Source of the DNA: Pseudobacter ginsenosidimutans
Lineage (GTDB): Bacteria > Bacteroidota > Bacteroidia > Chitinophagales > Chitinophagaceae
Direction of reading: 5' to 3'
Assembly: GCF_007970185.1 (NCBI RefSeq)
Contig: NZ_CP042431.1
Coordinates: 3,720,001-3,784,000 of the forward strand
DNA: 64,000 nucleotides
Position numbers and translations under genes: made by a program. Below the pieces are notes generated by a model, which did no database searches, had not been told where the DNA came from, and saw only the letters and a list, made by a program, of their open reading frames with translations. Positions within the stretch are counted from its first letter, which is position 1; every line of letters begins with the position of its first letter. Positions 1-8,770 of the stretch are shown here, piece after piece.

Positions 1-42
1 TGGATGCCTGAAACTACACAAAGTGCAGGGTAAATTCACCTG

Positions 43-80
43 AAATGGGGATGTCTCAAAAGGACATCCCCATTTCTTTT
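43..80 (+). terminator. Intrinsic terminator upstream of cassette 1
   Basis: A perfect 13-bp inverted repeat (43-55 with 63-75) encloses a 7-nt loop and is followed by CTTTT. It should end transcription of whatever gene lies left of the window and so insulate the sigma gene at 103. Seen directly in the sequence. Confidence 0.8.
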
Positions 81-102
81 AGCCTATTATTCTAATTTAA
101 GT

Positions 103-717
103 ATGTTTACAGGGATAAAAGCAGCAACTTATATTGGAGAATATCCCCCTCATACCGGCCCTGCATTGCTTCTTCGCATCATTGAAGATGATACCCGCTC
201 ATTTGATCAGCTTTTCATGGAAATGTATGCTCCTGTGTTTCTTCTGACCTCCCGCCTTACGGGGGATGATGAAAGCGCCCGCGATATTGTTTCCGATGTT
301 TTTCTGCAACTCTGGGAAAAACGGAAATCCTTAACACATGTAAAGGATGTAAAAGCTTATCTGTATGTTGCTGCCCGGAACCGGGCGCTCAATCACCTCC
401 GGAAAATAAGGCAGACTGAAAAACATGAACAGCATGTCTCCCTTGAAACAGAAGGTGAGCCTGCATCAGATGATTTTTTACCAGCGCTTTTCAGCACTGA
501 AATGATCAGGGTACTGCATTCAGCCATCAGAGAATTACCTGCTGAATGCAAAAAAGTGATGGAGTTGACCATAGATGGGCAAACTACCAATGAAATTGCT
601 GCACTATTAAGTATTTCCGCTTCCGCAGTGAGCCACCAGAAAAAACGAGCCTTGCGGTTACTGCGCGAAAAAATACCTGCAGACCTTTTACTGGTCCTGT
701 TTTATTTATCCAATTGA
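103..717 (+). CDS. ECF-type RNA polymerase sigma factor, cassette 1
   Basis: This is a cytoplasmic sigma-70 factor of the extracytoplasmic-function class, 204 residues, the usual length. A region-2 segment rich in acidic and aromatic residues (about 34-90, including ARDIVSDVFLQLW) precedes a region-4 helix-turn-helix (about 140-190, TNEIAALLSISASAVSHQKK). It sits 91 bp before a FecR gene, the classic arrangement in which FecR holds or activates the sigma factor. It probably directs transcription of the SusC gene downstream. The ATG at 103 lies directly after an AT-rich element, TAATTTAA, that could be a -7 box, so the true start might be slightly downstream. The family call is secure; the target promoter is inferred. 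Confidence 0.92.
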   Translation: MFTGIKAATYIGEYPPHTGPALLLRIIEDDTRSFDQLFMEMYAPVFLLTSRLTGDDESARDIVSDVFLQLWEKRKSLTHVKDVKAYLYVAARNRALNHLRKIRQTEKHEQHVSLETEGEPASDDFLPALFSTEMIRVLHSAIRELPAECKKVMELTIDGQTTNEIAALLSISASAVSHQKKRALRLLREKIPADLLLVLFYLSN

Positions 718-808
718 TCCACAATTTGAAAAAAATCTGAAAAAAATTTCCAGGTGAGATCAAATCATCCTTAATCTGAGTGTCTATTTAAATACAACCG
801 GTTGATCC

Positions 809-2038
809 ATGGCAGAGCGTGAAGAAAATATTCCTGATGATATCCCGATGGTGATGAGAATGGCAAGACTGGCAGCCCTTCAAAAGGCAGGGCAGTTGTT
901 GTCAGCAGAAGAGGCAGAATTGCAGGCCTGGCTGTTGCAGGATCCTGCACACCAGCAATGGTTGCAGCAACTGACTGAACCGGGAAAGCTATCCGCAATG
1001 CTCTCTTCCTATGAAGCAGTCAATGATGCTGCAAGGGATGCTTTACAGCAGTTCCACCGGAACAACCTGAAGGATATCTCTTCAATTGAAGCGCCGGTTG
1101 GCCGGATCAGTTCTTTTAAACGTTGGTGGGTAGCAGCTTCCGTGTTGTTACTGGTGGTAGCAGGAGCTTACTGGTGGTCAACAGGTTTATTGAACCAACC
1201 AATATCAACAGATCAGGCTAAACTCACAAAGGATATTGCACCGGGCCGTGAGGGTGCTGTGCTAACATTGGCCGATGGCAGACAGGTAGTGCTCGATAGT
1301 CTGAACAATGGCGTAGTGGCCACTGAACATGGAGCTACTGTAACTCTTTCCAATGGCGAATTGACCTATGAAGTTCCTTTGGTTGGCAAAGATACCAGCG
1401 CCCGCGCCTTCAATACAATGTCTACTCCCAAGGGAAGGCAGTTTAAATTGAAATTGCCGGATGGTACAAATGTATGGCTGAATGCGGCTTCCAGCATCAC
1501 CTATCCAACCATCTTCACTAACAGTGAACGAAAAGTTGTCATTACCGGTGAAGCATATTTTGAGGTAGCAGAAGACAAAAAGAAACCATTTATAGTGGAT
1601 ATAGATGGAAGGGCCAATGTAGAAGTTTTGGGAACGAAGTTCAACATCAATGCATACACGAATGAGCCCGTGCTGAATACAACCTTGCTTCAGGGAAGCA
1701 TCAGGATGTTGCAAGGCGGAAAAGCTGCTATTCTGAAGCCAGGACAGCAATTGCAGATCAGCAGTGCAGGCATGAAACTGACTGATCAGGCAGATATTGA
1801 AACGGTGATGGCCTGGCGAAACGGACTATTCCGTTTCCACAATGATCCACTCGATCTTGTATTGCGGCAGCTGAGCCGTTGGTACAATATAGAAATACAA
1901 TATGAACGAGGGGTACCCGATATCCTGTTCTCGGGAGAATTAAAAAGAGACCTTACCTTATCCCAGTCGCTCGACATGTTAAGTGAGATGGGCGTCCATT
2001 TCAGGATGGAAAACAGAACACTGAACATAACGCAATAA
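809..2038 (+). CDS. FecR-type anti-sigma factor, cassette 1
   Basis: A 409-residue inner-membrane regulator. The N-terminal cytoplasmic part (1-105) would bind the sigma factor. One membrane segment lies at about 109-127 (WWVAASVLLLVVAGAYWW). The periplasmic FecR domain follows (about 145-300), with the characteristic TPKGRQFKLKLPDG and LNAASSITYP motifs and GEAYFEV. The last 70 residues match the C-terminal domain common in Bacteroidota FecR proteins (DUF4974 type: LRQLSRWYNIEIQYE). It relays substrate binding at the STN domain of the SusC encoded next to the cytoplasmic sigma factor. The function is assigned from family knowledge. Confidence 0.93.
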   Translation: MAEREENIPDDIPMVMRMARLAALQKAGQLLSAEEAELQAWLLQDPAHQQWLQQLTEPGKLSAMLSSYEAVNDAARDALQQFHRNNLKDISSIEAPVGRISSFKRWWVAASVLLLVVAGAYWWSTGLLNQPISTDQAKLTKDIAPGREGAVLTLADGRQVVLDSLNNGVVATEHGATVTLSNGELTYEVPLVGKDTSARAFNTMSTPKGRQFKLKLPDGTNVWLNAASSITYPTIFTNSERKVVITGEAYFEVAEDKKKPFIVDIDGRANVEVLGTKFNINAYTNEPVLNTTLLQGSIRMLQGGKAAILKPGQQLQISSAGMKLTDQADIETVMAWRNGLFRFHNDPLDLVLRQLSRWYNIEIQYERGVPDILFSGELKRDLTLSQSLDMLSEMGVHFRMENRTLNITQ

Positions 2039-2087
2039 CCTTCCTATACATTTACTGAAAAAGATAGTCAGGATTCATTGAACCTGA

Positions 2088-2110
2088 ACACAGGATATAC
2101 TGCCCTGTGT
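2088..2110 (+). promoter_or_regulatory. FecR-SusC intergenic hairpin, cassette 1
   Basis: A 7-bp stem (ACACAGG at 2088-2094 with CCTGTGT at 2104-2110) and 9-nt loop sit between FecR and SusC. All four cassettes have a hairpin at this place. No T-tract follows, so it is more likely a processing, stability or attenuation element than a plain terminator. The role is inferred. Confidence 0.4.
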
Positions 2111-2148
2111 GCAACAACTCCTTCTATACATTCAACCAAACTACCGCT

Positions 2149-5100
2149 ATGGTAAAACTGATGCTGCTTATTGCTGTCGTACTGCATTTTCCTGCCCTTA
2201 CGATGGCCCAAAAAATCTCCTTGAGCGGAAAAAAGGTTACGCTGCCCGCTGCATTTGCCGAGATAAAAAAGCAAACAAATTATGCCGTATTATTCAATCC
2301 AAAAATACTGGACACGGCTGCCACTATTTCCATCAATGTAAAGGACCGGCCACTGGAAGAATTTTTGAAAGACATTCTGGCCAGCCAATCGTTACGGTAC
2401 CGGATTATGGGCACTAATATCATTGTGTCGAAAAAAGAAAATAATCTTTCCGGGCCGGAAGAAGTTGAAAGTGATCCTGCCCTGGTAATACCCGGTGAGC
2501 TGCATGGCGTAGTATTTGAAAAAGGCAACCGGCCGCTGTCAGGTGTAAGCGTGGTATTGAAGCGTACAGGCCGGGGAACCCAAACAGATGTAACCGGAAG
2601 ATTTACCCTGAAAGGAGTAGGGGTGAAAGATACGATCATCTGTTCTATGATCGGTTATCAAACCACTTCAATCCGGGCGGTAAAAAGCGAGGTGCCGATG
2701 GCGATAGTGATGAATATTGCCGTGAATGAACTCGATGAAATGGTAGTGCAGGCCTATGGTGTTACCAGTAAACGGATGGCTACCGGGAATATTACCAAAA
2801 TAAGCGGAGAGGAGATCAGGCAGCAACCAGTGATGAACCCTTTACTGGCATTGCAGGGAAGAGTGCCTGGTATGGTAGTAACTCCTACAACAGGCTATGC
2901 AAGTTCTCCGGTAAAAGTAGAGATAAGAGGAAGGAATTCATTGAATAAGAATTTCTCGGGAGAACCATTGTATGTGGTGGATGGTATTCCACTTTCTGTT
3001 TTGGATCTGAAGGGATCTGCTGCCAATGAATTTGGTTTATCGAAAGGGTATGCACAGGGCGGATTTTCAACTACGGGAGGACAGAGTGTTTTGTTTGGCA
3101 TGAACCCCAATGATATTGAAAGTATCGAAGTATTGAAAGATGGTGATGCTACCGCCATCTACGGATCGAGAGCGGCTAATGGCGTGATCCTGATCACCAC
3201 TAAAAAGCCTAAACCAGGTAAGCCTTCCTTTAATATAGGTTTAACGCAGGGCATCTCAGATGTACCACGGCATGTAAAAATGCTTAACACAAAGGAGTAT
3301 CTGGCCATCAGACGCCTGGCCCTGAAAAATGATGGGGTTGCTCCAACTGAACTAAACGCACCTGACCTGGTGTTGTGGGATACTACGCGTTATACCGACT
3401 GGCAAAAAGAGCTGTTTAATACTGGCGTGAATACCGGTATCAATGCAGGATTTTCAGGCGGGGATAATCGCGTTACTTATGGTTTGAGTACAGGTTATAC
3501 TACCAATAAAGGGAGGTTGAACAGAAGCGGCAAAGATGAGGCTTTGAGTGTGAGGTTCAACCTGGGACTACGTAGCCGGAATCAGAAACTCTCCTTCAAT
3601 ATGTCTGCAGGGTATACTTATACCTACGTTGATGCTATTGCTCTTTCTGAGGATATGATCAGCCTGCCACCCAATGCACCCTCCATACTCGATAGTAAAG
3701 GAGCGCTGAACTATGCGGAATGGGGAGGGGTAATGGGTAACATGTATCCTTTTTCTGCACTTCGAGAGCCCAATATCACCAGGTTCAATAACCTGGCGAG
3801 TAATATGGAGATCAATTATGAAATATTGAAGGGACTCAGACTAATGGTTAGGGCAGCTTATTCCAGCGGCATGGGTACGAGTGAGACTTACAGGCCAATA
3901 GCATCAAGAAATCCATTGGAGAACCCTACGGGTGAAGCCAATTTTGGAACCACAAAAAACAATACCTGGTTAATTGGCCCGCAATTGAGTTTTAGCCGGT
4001 TCATTGGTAAAGGCTCACTGGAAATTATGGTGGCTGGCAATCTCGAGAACACAACTACGAGCGCTGTTACGATGATGGGTTCGGGTTATACCAACGATGA
4101 GCTACTTGGTAGTATTTCCAATGCTGTCACTCAAAGAAGCTCTGATAATTTTGCGCAGTATAAATTCGCATCCTTAAAAGCGCGTGTGTCCTACAACTGG
4201 GCACGCAAATATGCTATTACACTGAATGGGAGCCGTGATGGATCTTCCAAGTTTGCGCCAGACAGACTGTACGGAAATTTCGGATCTGCTGGCGTATCCT
4301 GGATTCTTTCAGAAGAAAAATGGATGAAGCAGATCCTGCCTTCCTGGTTCAATTTCATAAAATTCAGGACCAGCTATGGTATAACAGGAAGCAATGCTGT
4401 AGGTGATTACCAATACCTGTCGCAATGGGGTGTGGCGGTGACTGGCACAGCAGCCTTGCCGGGCTATGATGGTGTTCGGCCTTATGTTCCCAGGCAGGCA
4501 GTGAACCAGCAGTACCATTGGGAGGCAAATAAGAAATGGGATGCGGGAGTAACGCTGAGTTTTCTGAAAGAAAGAATTGGACTGGGTGTTAGTGTTTACA
4601 GGGAAATCTCCGATGATCAGCTGATCACCCAGTCAACCCCCAGCTTCTCAGGGTTTACTACAGTTACTGCCAATCGCCCGGGAAGGGTGGAAAATAAAGG
4701 GCTGGAAGCTTCCTTGAATGCAACACTTATCGCCAGCAAAAATTTCACATGGTCTATCGGTTACGGTTTTGCCTATAATGTAAACAAACTACTGTCTTAT
4801 CCGGGCCTTGATTATTCTCCGCACGCTACTGCATACAGAATTGGCCAATCACTGAGCACCATTTACCTCCTTCATTATCTTGGCATCGATCCGCTCACGG
4901 GAGATTATAGTTTTGAGGATCATAATAAGGACGGGGAGATCATCCCGATTGGTGGTTTCATGCCCGGGTATGTAAAGGATGATTCTTATATCGCCTATAA
5001 CCCGGACCTTGAATTTGACGGGAGTGTATCTTCTAATATCAGATACAAAAATGCTTCCCTGTCATTTATTTTGACCTATAGTGCCAAAAAGCTTCCTAAC

Positions 5101-5472
5101 CCGTTTCTTGTTAATGCGATCGGGGGAATGAAAAATTTTTACATGCCGGCCAGCGAACTCAGCAATTATTGGCAAAAACCCGGCGATCAGGCGCAGTATC
5201 CTCGTTTCACCAATGGATCCCTTTCAGATATCCGTGCCTCGGATGGATATTATTCAGATGGTTCTTTCCTTCGCCTCCAAAATCTTTTCTTCTCTTATCA
5301 ATTACCTGAAAAATTGATTCAGAAAGCAGCGCTGACGAACTGTAGTTTTTCAGTGGGCCTGAATAATGTTTTTACCATTACCAGGTATAAAGGGATAGAT
5401 CCGCAGGTGTTGAGTTTATCTGGTCCGCCTCCTCCCAGGATCATCAATGCATCTTTAAATGTAACCTTCTAA
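2149..5472 (+). CDS. SusC/RagA-family TonB-dependent receptor with STN domain, cassette 1
   Basis: Outer-membrane active importer, about 1107 residues from the ATG at 2149; a GTG at 2107 would add 14 residues. The ATG gives a clean signal peptide (MVKLMLLIAVVLHFPALTMA). Domains in order: STN secretin/TonB short N-terminal domain (about 20-90), CarboxypepD_reg-like beta-sandwich (about 125-200), plug domain with the SusC signature IEVLKDGDATAIYGSRAANG, then a 22-strand-type barrel ending in phenylalanine. STN domains occur in receptors that signal to FecR, which matches the neighbours. It partners the SusD encoded 10 bp downstream. It is closest by eye to the SusC of cassette 2. The substrate is unknown; nothing nearby encodes a glycoside hydrolase. 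Confidence 0.95.
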   Translation: MVKLMLLIAVVLHFPALTMAQKISLSGKKVTLPAAFAEIKKQTNYAVLFNPKILDTAATISINVKDRPLEEFLKDILASQSLRYRIMGTNIIVSKKENNLSGPEEVESDPALVIPGELHGVVFEKGNRPLSGVSVVLKRTGRGTQTDVTGRFTLKGVGVKDTIICSMIGYQTTSIRAVKSEVPMAIVMNIAVNELDEMVVQAYGVTSKRMATGNITKISGEEIRQQPVMNPLLALQGRVPGMVVTPTTGYASSPVKVEIRGRNSLNKNFSGEPLYVVDGIPLSVLDLKGSAANEFGLSKGYAQGGFSTTGGQSVLFGMNPNDIESIEVLKDGDATAIYGSRAANGVILITTKKPKPGKPSFNIGLTQGISDVPRHVKMLNTKEYLAIRRLALKNDGVAPTELNAPDLVLWDTTRYTDWQKELFNTGVNTGINAGFSGGDNRVTYGLSTGYTTNKGRLNRSGKDEALSVRFNLGLRSRNQKLSFNMSAGYTYTYVDAIALSEDMISLPPNAPSILDSKGALNYAEWGGVMGNMYPFSALREPNITRFNNLASNMEINYEILKGLRLMVRAAYSSGMGTSETYRPIASRNPLENPTGEANFGTTKNNTWLIGPQLSFSRFIGKGSLEIMVAGNLENTTTSAVTMMGSGYTNDELLGSISNAVTQRSSDNFAQYKFASLKARVSYNWARKYAITLNGSRDGSSKFAPDRLYGNFGSAGVSWILSEEKWMKQILPSWFNFIKFRTSYGITGSNAVGDYQYLSQWGVAVTGTAALPGYDGVRPYVPRQAVNQQYHWEANKKWDAGVTLSFLKERIGLGVSVYREISDDQLITQSTPSFSGFTTVTANRPGRVENKGLEASLNATLIASKNFTWSIGYGFAYNVNKLLSYPGLDYSPHATAYRIGQSLSTIYLLHYLGIDPLTGDYSFEDHNKDGEIIPIGGFMPGYVKDDSYIAYNPDLEFDGSVSSNIRYKNASLSFILTYSAKKLPNPFLVNAIGGMKNFYMPASELSNYWQKPGDQAQYPRFTNGSLSDIRASDGYYSDGSFLRLQNLFFSYQLPEKLIQKAALTNCSFSVGLNNVFTITRYKGIDPQVLSLSGPPPPRIINASLNVTF

Positions 5473-5482
5473 AACCAGTCTC

Positions 5483-6970
5483 ATGCTTACTCAATCAAAA
5501 TTGATTATAATTTATATTGGTTGCTTTTTGGGAGTGGTGCTGCAATTGTCCTGCAAAAAACTGGTCAGCATCCCTCCTCCTAAAAATACGCTTACAACCG
5601 TACAGGTATTCAGCTCCCTGTCCCAGGCAGAAAGTGCTATGGCTGGCATTTACACGCGGATGATCAATGGTGAAAACAATAGTGCGCCTCCGCTGGCCGG
5701 AACCAATGTATGGAGTGCAGGCGCATTAAGACTGCTGGCAGGATTGTCTTCCGGAGAACTCTATAATTCCGGAGGGCCTCTCCAGGCAAATTACTACGCT
5801 TTTAGTTCCAACAAGCTTACCGCAATCAATAATAGTTCAACTGCCTTGATCATATGGAAAGGTGCTTACATAACTATCTATGGCGCCAATTCAATTATTG
5901 AAGGTGTAGCAGCTTCTACTTCGCTGAGAGAGGATGACCGCAAAAGATTAACGGGGGAAGCAAAATTTCTCCGTGCATTCGCTTACTTCTATCTCACTAA
6001 TTTATTTGGTGATGTACCACTGGCCCTGACGGTAGATTTTCATAAAACGGTTAATCTGCCGAGAGCTCCGCAGGCAGAAGTGTATAAACTGATCATCGAT
6101 GATCTGAAAGAAGCGCAGACCAGCATGAGCCCGGAATATACTACAAGCCTGGGCGAAAGGATCCGCCCTAATAAATGGGCTGCCACGGCGCTGCTGGCAA
6201 GAGCTTATCTCTTTACAGAAGATTATGACAATGCGGTCATCAATGCAACAGCGCTTATCAACGAGCAGGGCTTATACCAACTGGAAACAGATTTGAATAC
6301 CACCTTCAAGAGCAATAGCCTGGAAGCGATCTGGCAATTGAAACCAGGGGGTACAAGCAGTATCTTAAAAAATGCAACCCCGGAAGGACAGATCTCCCTT
6401 CCATCCCCTCGTTATACGGGTTATGCCGATTTTTATTTGTCGGGTCATCTGATGGGTGCTTTTGAGCCCGGAGATAAACGCAGAGTAGATTGGGTGGATA
6501 GTACAATTTATACCGGTGGATCGGGCAGCGCCAATTTTTATCCAACGAAATACCAGATCGGACAATCGAACAGTGCTTTCGGCCAGCCCGGAGAATATTA
6601 CATGATGCTTCGTCTCGCTGAAATATTCCTGATCCGCGCAGAAGCAATAGCCAGAGGCAACCAGGGAAATTTATCAACGGCTATCGATGACCTGAATGCC
6701 ATCCGCCACAGGGCTGGATTGGAACATCTGCCCAATACCTTGAATAAAGAACAGGTGATTGCAGCAGTGGAGCAGGAAAGACAAGTAGAACTCTTTGCCG
6801 AATGGGGCCACCGCTGGTTAGATCTCAAGCGAACCAACCGGGCATCGGTGGTACTGAAAACAATACCGGTGAAACTACCCTGGGAAGGAGATTATCAATT
6901 GCTCTATCCAATTCCTGTTGAAGAGATCCGGGACGATTATTTCCTCACACAAAATCCAGGCTACTTCTAA
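5483..6970 (+). CDS. SusD/RagB-family outer-membrane lipoprotein, cassette 1
   Basis: Surface substrate-binding lipoprotein, 495 residues, that would form the lid over the SusC pore. A lipoprotein signal peptide ends at Cys24 (LQLSC). The TPR-rich SusD fold is indicated by GEAKFLRAFAYFYLTNLFGD (about 157-176) and by the C-terminal signatures LRLAEIFLIRAEA and WGHRWLDLKRT, followed by LLYPIPVEEI near the end. The gene starts 10 bp after SusC, so the two are translated from one message. It is strongly similar to the SusD of cassette 2, including the stretch around ITIYGANSIIEGVAAST. Ligand unknown. Confidence 0.95.
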   Translation: MLTQSKLIIIYIGCFLGVVLQLSCKKLVSIPPPKNTLTTVQVFSSLSQAESAMAGIYTRMINGENNSAPPLAGTNVWSAGALRLLAGLSSGELYNSGGPLQANYYAFSSNKLTAINNSSTALIIWKGAYITIYGANSIIEGVAASTSLREDDRKRLTGEAKFLRAFAYFYLTNLFGDVPLALTVDFHKTVNLPRAPQAEVYKLIIDDLKEAQTSMSPEYTTSLGERIRPNKWAATALLARAYLFTEDYDNAVINATALINEQGLYQLETDLNTTFKSNSLEAIWQLKPGGTSSILKNATPEGQISLPSPRYTGYADFYLSGHLMGAFEPGDKRRVDWVDSTIYTGGSGSANFYPTKYQIGQSNSAFGQPGEYYMMLRLAEIFLIRAEAIARGNQGNLSTAIDDLNAIRHRAGLEHLPNTLNKEQVIAAVEQERQVELFAEWGHRWLDLKRTNRASVVLKTIPVKLPWEGDYQLLYPIPVEEIRDDYFLTQNPGYF

Positions 6971-6985
6971 CCCCAAATAATTCTT

Positions 6986-7789
6986 ATGACCATGATACAA
7001 AAAAGCTCCACCTGCAACCAGGGTTTGCTTCCAAAAAACAATCCCGCAGTAAGCATACTATCGATAATTATTCCGGCCTTGCTTTTCATCTCCTGCAGAA
7101 AAGAAAGTGTAGCGCCTGGCAGCGCTTCCCTGGCGATTGTTCATCTGGTAGCGGGCAGTAAACCACTGGCTGTTAATTTTAATAGCGAAGGACCAGTTCC
7201 CTACAAAACGGGAAGACAGTTGAATTACCGGTTCTTCGAAAGAGTTAATCAATTCAAAGCCTATTCTGGTGAGCAAAGACTGCGACTGTTCCAATATCCC
7301 GATACTACAGACAAAGATCTGCCGCTATTTGATCTGCAGCTCAACCTGCCTGTTGGTTCTATGAATACCTTGTTCCTGACAGGAACAGTGGATGCACCGG
7401 ATACATTTTTTACCAGAAATATTATTCCCTACTTTCCTGAAACCGACAGCTCATTGGCTATCCGGTTCGTTAATCTCTCTCCCGGAAATGATCCCATCAG
7501 CATCAATGTAAAAGGACTGGCCAATGGTTCGGAAGTCAGCTCTATCAGGTATAAGAACATTACTGATTTTAAAAATTATGCAGCCACCCAAAATATCAGT
7601 GAGTATGTATTTGAATTCCGGGATGCAATCAGCGGTGATTCGATTACCAGCTACACTATTCCAGATATCAATGTGCCGGGAACCGAAAGCCCTAACATAA
7701 GAAGATATCGCAGTTTCACTCTTGCGTTGACGGGCGAGGCAGGCGGCGTGGGAGATCGCGCAAGGGCTGGTTTTTTAGTGAGTCACTAA
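6986..7789 (+). CDS. Small lipoprotein, DUF4397-like, cassette 1
   Basis: A 267-residue putative lipoprotein with a lipobox at Cys37 (LLFISC). The mature part shows two beta-rich repeats of the kind found in DUF4397 proteins (SLAIVHLVAGSKPLAVNF and LAIRFVNLSPGNDPISINV); this family call is tentative. It starts 15 bp after SusD and ends 44 bp before the ABC ATPase, so it bridges the import and ABC halves of the cassette. It aligns along its length with the broken homologue in cassette 2, but not with the lipoprotein at the same place in cassette 3. It may be an accessory surface protein of the SusCD complex. Function unknown. Confidence 0.75.
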   Translation: MTMIQKSSTCNQGLLPKNNPAVSILSIIIPALLFISCRKESVAPGSASLAIVHLVAGSKPLAVNFNSEGPVPYKTGRQLNYRFFERVNQFKAYSGEQRLRLFQYPDTTDKDLPLFDLQLNLPVGSMNTLFLTGTVDAPDTFFTRNIIPYFPETDSSLAIRFVNLSPGNDPISINVKGLANGSEVSSIRYKNITDFKNYAATQNISEYVFEFRDAISGDSITSYTIPDINVPGTESPNIRRYRSFTLALTGEAGGVGDRARAGFLVSH

Positions 7790-7833
7790 ATAAGATAATC
7801 CGTACCTGATTTTTTCATTATCACCAACTTACA

Positions 7834-8760
7834 ATGAATAGCATTCTAAAGATAGAGCAGCTTTCGCATAAGTATAGCAGTTCCTGGGCTATCCGCGATA
7901 TCAATCTAGAGATCAATCAAACAGGTGTAATCGGATTGCTGGGCTCCAATGGAGCCGGGAAATCCACCACTATGAATATCCTCTGCGGAGTATTGAACCA
8001 AACGGAAGGAACCGTGTACATCAATGGGCTGGATACAAGATTGGCACCCGAAGAAGCCAAAAAGAATATTGGTTTTTTGCCACAGAACCCACCAGTATAC
8101 GTAGACCTCACCGTGAATGAATACCTCACTTATTGTGCAGAATTGCGGCTGATAGAAGATGGGAAAGTAAAAGCGGCTGTTGCTGAAGCTATGGATCGTT
8201 GCGGTATAGCGCATTTCAAAACCAGGCTGATCAGGAACCTCTCCGGTGGCTACCGCCAGCGGGTAGGCATCGCTCAGGCGATCATCCACAAACCAAAACT
8301 GGTGGTGATGGATGAACCTACCAATGGTTTAGACCCCAACCAACTGATTGAAGCGAGAAAGCTGATCAAAGAGATTGCCACCGATCATACAGTGCTCTTA
8401 TCCTCCCATATTTTATCCGAGATCCATTTGCTCTGCCGCGAAGTGATCATGATCGAATCAGGCAGAATTATTTTTTCCGATTCGATGGATGCTTTTAACA
8501 ATTATGTACAACCGAATAGTGTGCTGGTAAAAATGGAAAATCCACCATCAGCAGAAGCACTTCAACAAGTAAAAGGCGTTACGAAAGTGGAATTCCTCTC
8601 AGACCGGCAGGCCCGCGTCTATTACGATGGCAGCGAAGACATCACAGAAAGGATCATCGCAGCTGGTGTACAGCATGAGTGGCGGATCAGGGAGATCAAT
8701 TTCGACAAAGGTCTCCTCGACGATATTTTCAAAAAGTTATCTACCCAAACCCTCCATTAA
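7834..8760 (+). CDS. ABC transporter ATP-binding protein, GldA-like, cassette 1
   Basis: Cytoplasmic nucleotide-binding subunit, 308 residues. Walker A is GSNGAGKST (about 36-44), the ABC signature is LSGGYRQRVG, Walker B is LVVMDEPTNGLD and the H-loop is LLSSH. The C-terminal 90 residues form the extension typical of ABC-2 drug/gliding ATPases such as GldA and CcmA-type exporters. It precedes its membrane partner by 10 bp. Residues near the C-terminus (ITERIIAAGVQ, WRIREIN) are nearly the same in cassette 3 but differ in cassette 2. Energises the GldFG-like permease encoded next; the transported substrate is unknown. Confidence 0.93.
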   Translation: MNSILKIEQLSHKYSSSWAIRDINLEINQTGVIGLLGSNGAGKSTTMNILCGVLNQTEGTVYINGLDTRLAPEEAKKNIGFLPQNPPVYVDLTVNEYLTYCAELRLIEDGKVKAAVAEAMDRCGIAHFKTRLIRNLSGGYRQRVGIAQAIIHKPKLVVMDEPTNGLDPNQLIEARKLIKEIATDHTVLLSSHILSEIHLLCREVIMIESGRIIFSDSMDAFNNYVQPNSVLVKMENPPSAEALQQVKGVTKVEFLSDRQARVYYDGSEDITERIIAAGVQHEWRIREINFDKGLLDDIFKKLSTQTLH

Positions 8761-8770
8761 TCCCTGAGCC

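Noticed and set aside
5483-6970. Polysaccharide utilisation locus for a glycan
   Set aside because: SusCD pairs are present, but no glycoside hydrolase, polysaccharide lyase or sulfatase gene is found in any cassette.
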